The notes below the pieces were generated by a model. It did not search any database. It was not told the DNA's origin and was given only the letters and a program-made list of their open reading frames with translations. A program made the position numbers and the translations under genes. A DNA stretch of 64,000 bases from Symsagittifera roscoffensis. Lineage: Eukaryota; Xenacoelomorpha; Acoela; Convolutidae. Where the stretch lies: NCBI RefSeq assembly GCF_963678635.1, contig NC_087067.1, positions 38,535,682-38,599,681 of the forward strand, in the 5' to 3' direction. Position 1 is the stretch's first letter. Each line of letters begins with the position of its first letter. Positions 12,101-25,000 of this stretch are shown here, in pieces.

Positions 12101-15100
12101 GATAATATTGCCTCACCCTCAAGGAACGAGCACCGATCATGGTGGGTCTTGAACATCCGCCCTTTTAATCAAATTTTTTTTTTAAAAATTGGTGGATGAA
12201 GCAGCAGGTAGCAAGTGTAGAGCTTATGAATTTTATCAAATTGATTGAGTTCAACATGCGTATATAAGATATGAATTTTGTTTTCTAGATCTTTTATTTT
12301 GGACACTGACAAATTAATTGACAAAGGAAAGATTTGTTGTAAGATCAGTAAGGATAATTGTTTTGTCCGCATTTTTGAGTTCTGCATTCAGTTTTAAGAT
12401 GAATTCTTTTTTCCAGACTTTAAAAGAACGATTGCATCATCCATCAGCGAGGTTTTCTCTAAAAAACTTTGAAAAGTTTCATTTATTCTTGAGCTTTCAT
12501 TTTGTTTTAGTTCTACGTTTTGCAATGCATTCAGAAGTTCTTCGACAAGCTACTAGAACGCAATCAGATAGAGTACCTCATGGTCATCAAGGCCGAGTTC
12601 TCCCGCCTCAAAATTAACGACCAGCTAGAAGTAAGAACTACTTCGAAATATTTTGAAAACTCGAAATTATTACGGGTTCAAACGCATTCAATCCCTTCCC
12701 TCATTATTTGTCTCCATCCTTTCACAAAAGCTCTAAAAACATAATTTGTTTTATGCCACAGTATATGCGAAAACAATTTCAGGAACAATTACTTGTGCTG
12801 CGTTTTCTTTGTTTTTCAGGTCTTAGAGCGCGTCTCAAGTTTTTTTTTAAAAAAAAAGTTTCTATCTTTAAGTTCGCTCCCATTACGGTTCGAAAGATGA
12901 TGCAAAGTATAATTAGCCAGTCTTTTGAAATTAATTTGTTGTGTGCGATGGTGTAGAGACTAAGAGTTGAGCTGGTGAATCGAAGGCGTATCCGTGAGGA
13001 AGAACTGCGTGAGGATCACGACACGACAGGTGAAGGTGCAGACGGGGAGGGGAACAGCAACGACAAACAGGCCAAAGAGAGACAGGACTTGTATGACCAG
13101 TACCCGGACTTGTTAGTCGTGGACAGTAATGACGAACTTGCCAATTTAGTCTACCATTTGTGCTTCACTGTGCCAGAGAAACTATCGGAGAAGCTGGTCA
13201 GTAATCACTTTCACAGAATTCTTTTTCGAGAGATTGTGATCTAGCCTATTAGGTTGATGGTACTAAATGGTTTTGGAAGTGTGCCTTCAAATAGAATTGG
13301 GATGTCCGAAATGGGATCCCTTGTGATTTTCGAAATGAGATCACTTTCAGGAATCACTTGTCTGTAGTCATTTTCAGGGGAGGCTTTTGAAATTTTTCAA
13401 TAGTTATTGGTCTAGTAAATTCGATCGATTGTACTAATTGGTTATAGAAGTTTGCATTTAAGAGGAGCTAGGATACCCGAAATGGCTGAATTCGAGACAT
13501 CTCTTATTGACATGCATTGTGCCTATATGATAGCCTGTCCAGGATAAACTATAAATGAACGGAACGCTATATCTATAAATGCGTTTAAAACCATGTTTAT
13601 TCCTTTTTCTGCATAAATTAGCAAAGTACGGATCTCAGGCGAACCAGAATCTTGAAATTATCTGAGCTTGTTTGTGATTCGGATAGCCTTGCCAACCTTG
13701 ATAATCTTGTTGCTCAAAGCAACATTTTTACGAAGAAGGCCAAATTAATCTCCAAAACTTTTTGGTTCGTTTTTACGCAATGCAACCTTGAATTCACAAC
13801 TTTATCGGGTAAAATTATTCCGTGAAAAGCAATCAGCAAGAATTATAACATCATATATAACATTTTTTCTAGTTAAAGCCCCAAATAACATGAAAACTTC
13901 TTATAATTTAACTTCTCCATTTGACCAGTAATGTTTTGATAGGATGGTCATCACGACAGTCTTAGAAAGTGTCTTGAAAGCTCAGAAGAAACCTTCAAAC
14001 TGTTGAGGTCTTCCCTCCAGAACACAGACAGTGAGAAGTACCTCCTCACAGCACTTCAGCTGATGCTCTTCTTCAAAGATGACGATGAGTACACGAGGTT
14101 AGATTAATTGTTTCTAAGTGGCCTGCTAGGATCATCGTGTACTCTTCTCAATATCAACTTCATAACTTCAGGATTAAAACTTCAATATATGGTAACACTA
14201 GCGTAGCGAGCGTAGAGTATTAGTGTGACTATTTTTTCCATACTTTTCCAACGCAAAAAAAGTGCTCATTGGTATTTTGCTATAATCGTGTCAATCTGTT
14301 CTCTGCTTTATTTGTGGCTAGTTAATGCCAGCGCTAAGCGACCGCGACACAGATGAAAAGACGCGAGACTCTTATATACTGGTAAAATGTAGATGAACGT
14401 AGTTCAGACTTTTATGTAGGTAGGGATTTTTTTTAAAGTTTTTTTTTAGGAAAAGTCATGAAAGTTTTTTTTTCGCGGTTTGACTTGATTACTTTTCAAG
14501 TTAAAGCGAAAGCAAACTCGACTGTTGAACAGCAGAAATGTAAAGGGCTTGCTAAACGTGATCGACTTCAACTTTCGAAATTGGAATTGAATGATCAGAT
14601 TTCCCAGTGAAATTAACATTTTACTTATTGACCCAGTTTTTTTTTCAAATTAGGTTAATTTCTTCAAAAAAATGTCAATCATATTTTTTTCTTGGAATTC
14701 AAAGAGCTTCAAGGCCATGTATTTTGTTCTATGAAATTCGAAATTTGAAATTTTTTCACTCTTTTCTGTTTACTTGCATTCATGAAATAATTCACTGTTT
14801 TTCTGTTTACTTGCATTCATTGACTCTTTTCGTGCATCATTAGCGGCTAATGTTAGCAAACTTTCAAGGGCAGGTGGCGCAGATGCAAGAACGTGAAACC
14901 CCGAATCTCGAGGTAGCAGGTTCGAATCTGATATATAGCAAAAGTTTTTTCTAGTTCGAGGCTTATTTCTCGTTTTTTTTTTCATTTCAATTTAATAGAG
15001 CTGGTTTTTCTAGCTAGTGTTTGAGCAGCGAGGCTTCCACTTTCTGTATGAAATACTGTAATGAATTAACAAAAACAGCTGTTGAAAGTGCAAAAAATTG

Positions 15101-16016
15101 CCGTTACGCAATCAAATGTGCGGCGACGTGTTAATTTTCTTGTTTAACTTTTTAAAAACGTTCTAAACTACTAAATTCATGTTTTACAGAGAGAAAAACA
15201 GGGATACAATAAATTTTTATTATTTTCAAAAGGTCTAAACCTAAAAGAAATGAGTTTCGTGGTTGTTTTGTTTTTACAGCTCAGAATGGTCTATGCAAAA
15301 AACGAAAACACGTATATAAGTCTTGCTGTTTTTGTTTTTAGTGTCGATGAACGTATTTTAGACTCTTATATAGGTCGTGATGATTTATTTTCATTTTTTA
15401 AAAAGGAGAAGTCTTAAAATTTGTTCAGGCTGAAATTTCTTTTTCGTGGTTTGGTTTTTGATTTCTTTTTAATGTCAGTTCATTTCTTTTACAAACTCCA
15501 CTATTGAGCAGCGAAAATGTAAAGTTCACAAAAATGTTACCGACTTTCAATTTCAAAAACGAATTTAAATAATCAGATGACCCAGCAAAAAATGCCAATC
15601 TTAATTTGTTTTTGAAATTCAAAGAGCTAAAAGGCAAGGTCCTATATTTTCTTTGAAATTCGAAAGTTGAAATTTTTTTTTAAATAATTCTGTATGTTTT
15701 GCTGTTCACTTGCATTCATTGACTCTTGTCTAAATGTATGTTGACTTTTTTTTCAGGAGTTCATCCCAAACGCGCGAAAAACGATAACTTTTTTTAAAAT
15801 TAACTTTGGTCGGAATTTTTTTTGTGCAAAATGCATATTAATAGGCAATTCTTGTTTAGATTGGCTTATTTCCGAGTCATCACAGAATGCATATCGCAGC
15901 TCCTGGTGAACAGGAAGAGAGAGCACCTCGACTTCTCAAATGGCATCCTGCTCAAGGATGACTGGAGCATGAAGGATTTCATGGACAGCATATGCAAACG
16001 TGCAGAAGAACTTGAG
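9102..16016 (+). CDS. DIAPH-like: Formin N-terminal regulatory half: GBD and DID exons
   Basis: Eleven exons encode the Rho-GTPase binding and inhibitory domains. Landmarks: 'RIKYLQENDQEKYTLLLKR' and 'ESMNLGGKLEELM' in exons 2-3 match the Diaphanous pre-DID segment; 'DWIRNFGEDGLVGIM' (exon 10994-11047) matches the conserved 'SWVQTFG..GL' start of the DID armadillo repeats; 'TLETLQFLAPLMGI' and 'CIQKFFDKLLERNQIEYLM' follow; 'LAYFRVITECISQLLVNRKR' (exon 15860-16016) matches the DID end/dimerisation helix. At 12481-12540 two acceptors are in phase; 12511 is preferred over 12535 because it restores an alignable helix. In the family this half binds DAD to keep the protein closed and binds Rho-GTP to open it. 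Confidence 0.88.
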
Positions 16017-19000
16017 GTAAAGAATACTGAAGTTTTGTCTCTAAATGATGGCTGTTGAAGTTATATTAGACTATATTCTCTTTCACTATCTTTCCTAAAT
16101 TTCAAAGGGCGTTTTTGTTACTAGGTACGAAATTTGTACATGCTTAATAGTTGAACCAGTCCATTGCATGGGTGGATATTCTTGACTAGGGAATGAAAAG
16201 TTAAAAATGCAGGTGACGAAAACGAAAAATTGTTCGGGGTATCACAGTTAATCTACAACCTCAGAACCCCCAAACCTCCCCTCCTCTCCGAGTCAGGGTT
16301 GGCAAATTGTATTATGTTTTTGAAAATAACAAAGTAACAGTTAACTGTTGAAAAAAAACATGTTATTTATGTAAAATTGTTAAATAATTCACTAAGAAGC
16401 ATTAATTTTTTTCCTGAAGAGAAATGCCAGCTTCCCAGCTTTCTCGACGCCAAGTTGGGCTCTGAGATTCCCATACGTGAATATATCACGTTGAAGAATT
16501 CCGAAAATAAACCAAAATTCCAGAACTGAAAAAATTCAGCACTCAAAAATTCATATCACCCCCCTCCCCCCCCCCCAACCCACAGCGGAAAGATATTCAA
16601 TCCAAAAAACAGTTATATGCGTAGTAATTTCCAAAGAAATACCCGCATTCTATGAAATAGCTAAAATCACTGTTAGAAAACATAAATAACATTGAAGTCA
16701 AATTGAATGGTAAATAACCACGTTAAAAAACTTCCCAACCCTGCTCCGAGTAGGCTAAATTGACCGTGTTTAGATTTTAGTTACTCCATTTAACTTGATC
16801 CACTGTTCATGTTAAAAACAAATTTTCTTCTTAGATATGCAAACAAAAAAGTTTTTTTTTTTTAGTCTGAGGGAGTTTCAAGTGGAAGGTCGACTGCTGG
16901 AGCCGCACAGGCAAAAGAAGGCACAGAAAGCAAAGACAAATCAGTGAGTTTTACCAAGTTCTGAATCTATTTCTACAAGTTCTACAATTTGAGCCGATAT
17001 TTTCAACAGACTTCTTTTATTTACCACAAGCAAACGGACTCATCATTCTTCGGAAACTAAATTCAACTTTCAACGAAATTGGTGAAATAAATTTCCGATG
17101 TTTAGTTCTGGCTTAATGTTATTTGCTTCATTTACAGGCTCCGGCCAATACGCAACGGACACTTGAGCTGGAAGTGCAATTGTCTGAATGTGAAAAAATT
17201 CTGAATGAGTTGGTGGAAAAGGTTGGATCATTTGACATGTTTTCTATCAAATCGTACCAAGTAAAAGTTTATTTCAAAAAGAATTTTTGTTGTGGTTTTA
17301 GTGTGAGAAACAAAATGTAGATGTCAAGCTTGCCAAAGACTATTTGAATCAGAGTAAGTGCTTCGTGTTGCTTTGTGTGTACACTCAGTTTGAGCAGGTC
17401 ATAGAGAAATTAGATATAATTGTAAATGCTCAAAAAGCAAGTTTGTAGCGGAAATATTCGCCAGCATTGATTTCATGAACGTAATAATTTTAGTGGTATT
17501 TTGATCAGGCGCTGATTGCTTGTTAAATATATACTTAACTTATTGCACAAGCGAGTTTGGGAGAGTAGTGTTGTAGTATAAGTATAAGATCAGTATACTT
17601 TTTTCTTAACGCAAAATCGCAATTTTCTGTTTTCAATTCTTGTATCCATTTTCATGTCTTTCGAATAGCATTAGCCATATCACACTTGACTATACCCAGC
17701 TAAAGGAAAAGGTCCAGCGAAATATGGATCAATAAATCAACTATTTTTTAGGAAAGTTGTCGAATAAAGACATTTTTATAAATTTTTAAATCATTTGAAA
17801 GTCTGGTAGGACAATGCCAGATATAGGTGAAATGATTAACACCAACGAGCTGGTTACTGAATTGAAACACGAAGTCGCAGAGGCATTTAATAACTATTTT
17901 TCTCAAATAGCAGGAAAATTAAATATCTACCGTTACATAAGAAGAAATTGACTGTATGCTTTTAAGAGTAATGAACGTATATAGGTCTTGTTGATTTTTT
18001 TGTTTTGTTTTCAGGAAAAAGTCTTAAAATATTGATGCACTTAGGTATATATGCACTTTTTGAGCTCAATTAAATTTCATCTGCTGAAAGTGACGTAAAT
18101 AGCCTTCTCCAAATACGAACGTGGAAATGGCGCGAAAAACGTGAACGAGTTTTAGTTTCGAAAGTGGAATTTATTTTTAAGGTTTCCCAGCGGAATAAAC
18201 ACTTTACCTGTTGATCCAATTTTCTCTAAATGGGCTAATGTTATCAAAAAAGCGCCAATCATAAATTGTTCTAGAAATTCAAAGAGCTTAGAAGGCTCGG
18301 AGCTTTGAGATTTTTTCAAGAAAGTCAGTGTTTAAGAGTTATGAAAGTATTTAGTTCTCTTAGGCATTTAATAAGTATTTTCTCAAATAGCAGGAAAATT
18401 AAATATCTACCGTTTTATAAGAAGAAATTGGCTGTATGCTTTTAAGAGTAATGAACGTAGTGGAGACTCTTTTATAGGTCTTGATGATTTTTTTATGTTT
18501 TCAGGAAAAAGTCGTAAAATATTGATGCACTTAGGTATATATGCACTTTTTGAGTTAATTGAAATTCATCCGCTGAAAATTACGTAAATAGCTTTATGCA
18601 AATACGAACGTGGAAATGGCGCAAAAAAAACGTGAACGAATTTTAGTTTCGAAAGTGGAATTTGTTTTCAAGGTTTCCCAGCGGAATAAACACTTTACCC
18701 GTTGATCCAATTTTCTCTAAATGGGTTAATGTTATCAAAAAACCGCCAATCATAAACTGTTTTAGAAATTCAAAGAGCTTAGAAGGCTTGGAGCTTTGAG
18801 ATTTTTTCAAGAAAGTCAGTGTTTAAGAGTAATGAACGTATTTAGTACTCTTATATAGGTCTTGCTGATTTTTTTGTTAGTTTTTTACAGGAAAAAGTCT
18901 TCCATTAGGATTTTGGATGACCAATTTCCAATACATTTCTGAAAATCGCCGGAGTGATGTGAAAATAGCACTCGAAATGCTCTGTTTCGGAAAATCTGTT

Positions 19001-22000
19001 CAAGGACCGAAATTTTGTCTCGTTTGTAGTCTGTCACAACGGCTGGTGGGGCCCATCTTTGACTTGTCAAGCGTTTGGTTTTGTTCGCCGATTATTTGAA
19101 AAAGTTTTGGTTTTGACAGGCTGATTTTCCATCAAGAGTCCGAAAACTAACGGCAAACATTGATCGATATTCGTATATCCTGTACGATACATGGATCTCA
19201 TCGTATGAGGTGTTGTTGATTTGAATGTTCGATGCTCAATATTGCATCTGAATTAAACACAAAGTGTCAAATTTTTTGTCTGAAGCGAATGTGGTAAGAC
19301 CAGCATCATTATCATGGGCAAGAATGATTGACTTTTTGTTTGAAGCCGTTTGAGCGCCATTTGCTTTTTAGTTAATCGCCCCTTTCCAGGTATCTCACTA
19401 GCGAGCTTGGTCGCGTTTGTGTATTAGTGCGCATTTTTTTCTAACGTAGTCGCAAATAAAAGTTTTCAGTGAAAGTGTTCACTTATATGGAAAGTTCTCT
19501 ATAGCTGATTTATTTGTGTGTAGTGTTGTGATTAATTAAGCGTCCGTGGTTAGTATGTTAGTGCATGCGATTCATAATCTCTAGGTCGCAGTTGGTTAGA
19601 TTCCGAGACGTAGCCGACTTTTTATTATTTCGTGGCTTATTTCTTCTTTCTCCTTTTGCACTATAAAGCTGATTTTTGTCGTGTTCTCGCTAGTATTAGC
19701 GAAGCATAGCTCCGCCTCTGTGTACAAACTTTTGTCACCGTTGTTGAATTTGGAGGAAAAAAAGTTTCACGTTTTGTTGTAAAGGCTGGACTTAAGACTT
19801 TTGTACTCTGGCGCAACAGTCATACTTGAATCCAATACGTTGTCATTAATATTTCTCGACAGATTTGTCGGGTCTTTTTTCGTTTTTTCATTTTCTGTCA
19901 AAAGCTTCCATCGATATTTCATTTCTCTCGTTATTGTGTGTGTGTGCAATCCCGAATATTTTGTAACTTTTTTGAAATCGGCTGTTAAAATCATTCGCTT
20001 TTCGCAATTTATCGAGCGAAACAAAACAAAATCGTATATAAAGAGCTTAGGGTTTTTTTGAATGGATTAAATGGCATTAATTTTTGGAAATAACATCTTT
20101 CTCCTGTGAAATTATTAATTGTACCCGAATTGTTGATCAATTTTTAGAAAAGACTGGCTTCAAGTCATCAAAAAATTCGCCAGTACTAATTCCACCTCTT
20201 GAGGTGGTGGGTGGACCGCCTCCCCCTCCCCCACCACCGGCACCTCCTTTAGTAGCTGGTGGACCGCCGCCCCCTCCCCCACCTCCGGCACCTCCTGTAG
20301 TAGCTGGTGGACCGCCTCCCCCTCCCCCACCACCGGCACCTCCTGTAGTAGCTGGTGGACCGCCTCCCCCTCCCCCACCACCTGCACCTCCAACTCCAGG
20401 AAAGTTTTTTTTTGAAGACTGAATGAAAAACTTTTCTGTCAATGATTTCTGTAGCTTATCTAACCGCCTTCTGGCTCTTCTGCGCTAAAACTTAATGTCT
20501 TCTGCGACTTAATGTTTTTAGTGTTAATGAACGTAGTGAATTTGTGTAGCTTTTTTCTCTAAAATTGCTGTTTTTATTTTGCTGTTTGATTTTCAGTTTC
20601 TTTTAGCATTTACTTCAATTTCTGATGTAAGTGGAAGGCAAGTGACGCTTTATAATAACAAATGCAAATGGCACGAAAAAATGTGAACGACTTGCTATGA
20701 TTTTTTTGTTGACGCTCCCGGCTGAAAAAACTTGTTGTTCCAGCTTTCTCGTATTGTCCTTATTTTATCACAAAATTCATAATTCTTGATCCCACTCAGT
20801 AGCGGATTTAGGGGCGGATTTTGAGATATCCAGTTTTGGATGACTGATCTAGAAATTTTATTAAAGGTGCATTGGGCACCAACATATATTAATTTTGAGG
20901 GGGGAGCGCGCGGTGAAAAGACGCAATTTTTGGTCAAAAGTTTCTAAAGAGTGCCCTAAAACGCATATTTTTTTTCAAAAATTTGCATGCGGCCAATAAC
21001 ATTTGGTCAAAATCGGGTCTTCATAGTTATTTGGAAGAGCTCAGAAAATCAATTTGGTCGACCTAAAGAAAAGGTCGACAAAATTTTCAAAATGTTTTGA
21101 AAATCCGCCCTACCCCCTCGAGAAATTCGCGCCTGATCCCACTGAATGAACGACGTGAAGACACTCATTTGACGTTTTCTTATGGAAATTTTTGGAAGTT
21201 ATTCTCCCCTAAATTTGATTTTTTTTTGAGGAAAGCGAATTTTCCTCTCTTTAAGGTGGAACGAGATGGTTTGAAAATCGATCATTTAGTTATCATGTGA
21301 AGTTTTAAAACACTCGGAAATTATGGACAAAATTTATACCAGTAAAAATAGAGAAGTGAGGGAAAAGAAAAAGTCAAGTTCGATTTTAAAAGTTTCAATT
21401 TAAAAGATTTGTTGAGATCTAGCAGCTTCAAGGTGATATATTTTTTCTTGAAGCTCGAAGTTTCTTTAAACTTGCGGGTGCAAGTGTATTCTAGGGAGCT
21501 AGATTTTCCCCGTACTTTTCTTACCTATTTGTAAGAAATTGAACTTGCTTTGTTATTGGATGTTGCCATTTTCCCGGTTCCTTTCCTCTTGGTCTACATG
21601 AAATGCGGTTGTCAAGACCTGGGGTTTGTTTTTTCAGTATGTATAAAATTGGAAAATTTTTTCCTGGAAAAATTGAGTTTTCGGTTTTTTGTTAGTCTGC
21701 TTAAACCGTGGTGTCGGTTTAATTGCCGCATCACGGTTTTCTCTAAAGCTGCAAACTTTTTTTTAGTTGCAAGCAATTATGTAGTTCCATGTGTTGTTAA
21801 TTTACTACTGTAATTTTAAATATACTAGCCCGTACTTCATTCGGTCTAAATAGTTTCGGCTTATGTTTTACCGGGTCTGCGACTTAATGTTTTTAGTGTT
21901 AATGAACGTAGTGAATTTGTGTAGCTTTTTTCTCTAAAATTGCTGTTTTTATTTTGCTGTTTGATTTTCAGTTTCTTTTAGCATTTACTTCAATTTCTGA

Positions 22001-25000
22001 TGTAAGTGGAAGGCAAGTGACGCTTTATAATAACAAATGCAAATGGCACGAAAAAATGTGAACGACTTGCTATGATTTTTTTGTTGACGCTCCCGGCTGA
22101 AAAAACTTGTTGTTCCAGCTTTCTCGTATTGTCCTTATTTTATCACAAAATTCATAATTCTTGATCCCACTCAGTAGCGGATTTAGGGGCGGATTTTGAG
22201 ATATCCAGTTTTGGATGACTGATCTAGAAATTTTATTAAAGGTGCATTGGGCACCAACATATATTAATTTTGAGGGGGGAGCGCGCGGTGAAAAGACGCA
22301 ATTTTTGGTCAAAAGTTTCTAAAGAGTGCCCTAAAACGCATATTTTTTTTCAAAAATTTGCATGCGGCCAATAACATTTGGTCAAAATCGGGTCTTCATA
22401 GTTATTTGGAAGAGCTCAGAAAATCAATTTGGTCGACCTAAAGAAAAGGTCGACAAAATTTTCAAAATGTTTTGAAAATCCGCCCTACCCCCTCGAGAAA
22501 TTCGCGCCTGATCCCACTGAATGAACGACGTGAAGACACTCATTTGACGTTTTCTTATGGAAATTTTTGGAAGTTATTCTCCCCTAAATTTGATTTTTTT
22601 TTGAGGAAAGCGAATTTTCCTCTCTTTAAGGTGGAACGAGATGGTTTGAAAATCGATCATTTAGTTATCATGTGAAGTTTTAAAACACTCGGAAATTATG
22701 GACAAAATTTATACCAGTAAAAATAGAGAAGTGAGGGAAAAGAAAAAGTCAAGTTCGATTTTAAAAGTTTCAATTTAAAAGATTTGTTGAGATCTAGCAG
22801 CTTCAAGGTGATATATTTTTTCTTGAAGCTCGAAGTTTCTTTAAACTTGCGGGTGCAAGTGTATTCTAGGGAGCTAGATTTTCCCCGTACTTTTCTTACC
22901 TATTTGTAAGAAATTGAACTTGCTTTGTTATTGGATGTTGCCATTTTCCCGGTTCCTTTCCTCTTGGTCTACATGAAATGCGGTTGTCAAGACCTGGGGT
23001 TTGTTTTTTCAGTATGTATAAAATTGGAAAATTTTTTCCTGGAAAAATTGAGTTTTCGGTTTTTTGTTAGTCTGCTTAAACCGTGGTGTCGGTTTAATTG
23101 CCGCATCACGGTTTTCTCTAAAGCTGCAAACTTTTTTTTAGTTGCAAGCAATTATGTAGTTCCATGTGTTGTTAATTTACTACTGTAATTTTAAATATAC
23201 TAGCCCGTACTTCATTCGGTCTAAATAGTTTCGGCTTATGTTTTACCGGGTTAGTCAGTTTAGTCTGTGTCTTTTGAAGGGAAAAATTGATTTTCATTTA
23301 CCCTTTCGATAAACAAGGGTTTTGAAATCGGCCGCTAGACTCTTTCCGCGTATATAACTTTGTTCACAGTATCATATCGGCAATTTCAAGATTTCCATTT
23401 CTACCCGAGTTCTACATTTAACAGTTATTCTTGAACAGTTGGTCTAGAGCTACTGAAGTGATATAGCGTGTCTTTTTGATTTTTTCGGCATGAAGGGTTT
23501 CTGCTCAGGTATTTTTGGCTTTGTTACATCTTGGTAATTATAAATTCAAATCGAATTCACCATCCGGCGGTTAAACAACAGCTTGAGACGGCAAAGGCTT
23601 GTGGTTCGAATCCAGCCGAGCCTTATTTTTGCAACTATAGTTTTTGTGCTTTCTATGTAGCCTTCCCAAAGCTTCTTGTTGGGTTTCTAATGGCACAGGC
23701 ACCTTTGCTCCGAATATTTTGGGCTTTATTGCTATTTTTATTGATAAAAACGATTTTATGAAGTTTTTTCATTTTTTTACATTTAGTTTTAATCATAGTC
23801 ATTCATATTTGTATCGCAAGTGATGCGAAGCTCATCATTGCCGGTGTTTAGTTTCTCTCTCGAGTCTCCTTTTTTATTTTAATCTTTTTTTTGTGATCCA
23901 ATTCTTATAACGTTGCGTATCAGCTTCACATTCAATAATTTGTTGTAATTGGGTAACTTTTATACGCTTTGAGAGTTTTTGGAATTTCTGCAGGTGTTTT
24001 ACGAGGAAATTGATGGAAATATGTGCATTCGTTTTGCTGTATTTTTTTTCTTTATTTAAAAAAGTTTTCTATCTAGTTTATATCGAATAATGGAAAGGAA
24101 TTTTTTAATGCCTAATTGCTCCTGCAGGATATGCCGGTTGTTTGTGTGCAAAGTTTTTAGCAAATTGTTTCAGTAAATTTAGGAGTTTTTGGATCTCGAT
24201 GTTTCGACCGACGCTTTTTTCTTATCGGTTTCATCTATTGGTTTTGAGAAGTGGATTTAATGTATCCCGATTCCTCCTTTTGTTAAAGTTAGTTAATTTT
24301 TATAACAAATGCTGTAACAATTTTTATAACAATAACAATTTTTCATTTTTAGCCTTCGATTTCTTGAACAGAATTTAGTTTTTCTTTTTTCGTTTGCGAC
24401 ACATTGTGTTTTGATCTTCGGCTTTCTATTTTGTATCGCTAGTGGTGCGAAGCTCAGCTTAACCTCTGTGTTGAAAAACGTAAATGTAGTCGGTTGTGGA
24501 GTACAAGTTGAAGTTATAAAACTCATTTGACAAAATTAAATAAAATAGTTTAACTTAATTACACCGAAGACTTTAGTCAAGGTGTTATGGTATCGTGTAA
24601 CGGGTTTTTTTTTAATGTTGTCTGTTGTCAAGTGTCGACAAATAACGTCCACAGTTATCAATTATCATGTGGGCTGGACTATATCGCGCTATGTCACGTG
24701 ATTGCGTATGTTTGTTTCTTTATTTGTTCATCTTTATTTATTTAATTATCTGTTCTTCTATTTATTTAATTATGTTTAGTTTGCTTATATTTATTTATAA
24801 TTTATGTATGTACATATTTATTTTTGTTTATTTTTATCACGTGTTTTGTTTATTTATTTAATTATTCTCTTTCATTTAGTTTTGCTTTTATTATTTCTGC
24901 GTGTGTATTTATTTAATTTATTTATTTTCATTTATTTATATTATGGGTCTGTTTGTTTGGTTATTTGTTCATATATATTTTTTCATGTCTATTTAATTAT

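Noticed and set aside
20137-20442. Glycine-rich and Val/Glu/Gly-rich minus-strand frames over FH1 exon A
   Set aside because: Shadows of the 48-bp repeat with no splice or start support.
20695-23188. Open frames of 80, 67 and 87 codons that recur exactly 1375 bp apart
   Set aside because: Exact recurrence is due to the tandem DNA duplication; the frames lie over R1/R2 repeats and have no domain.
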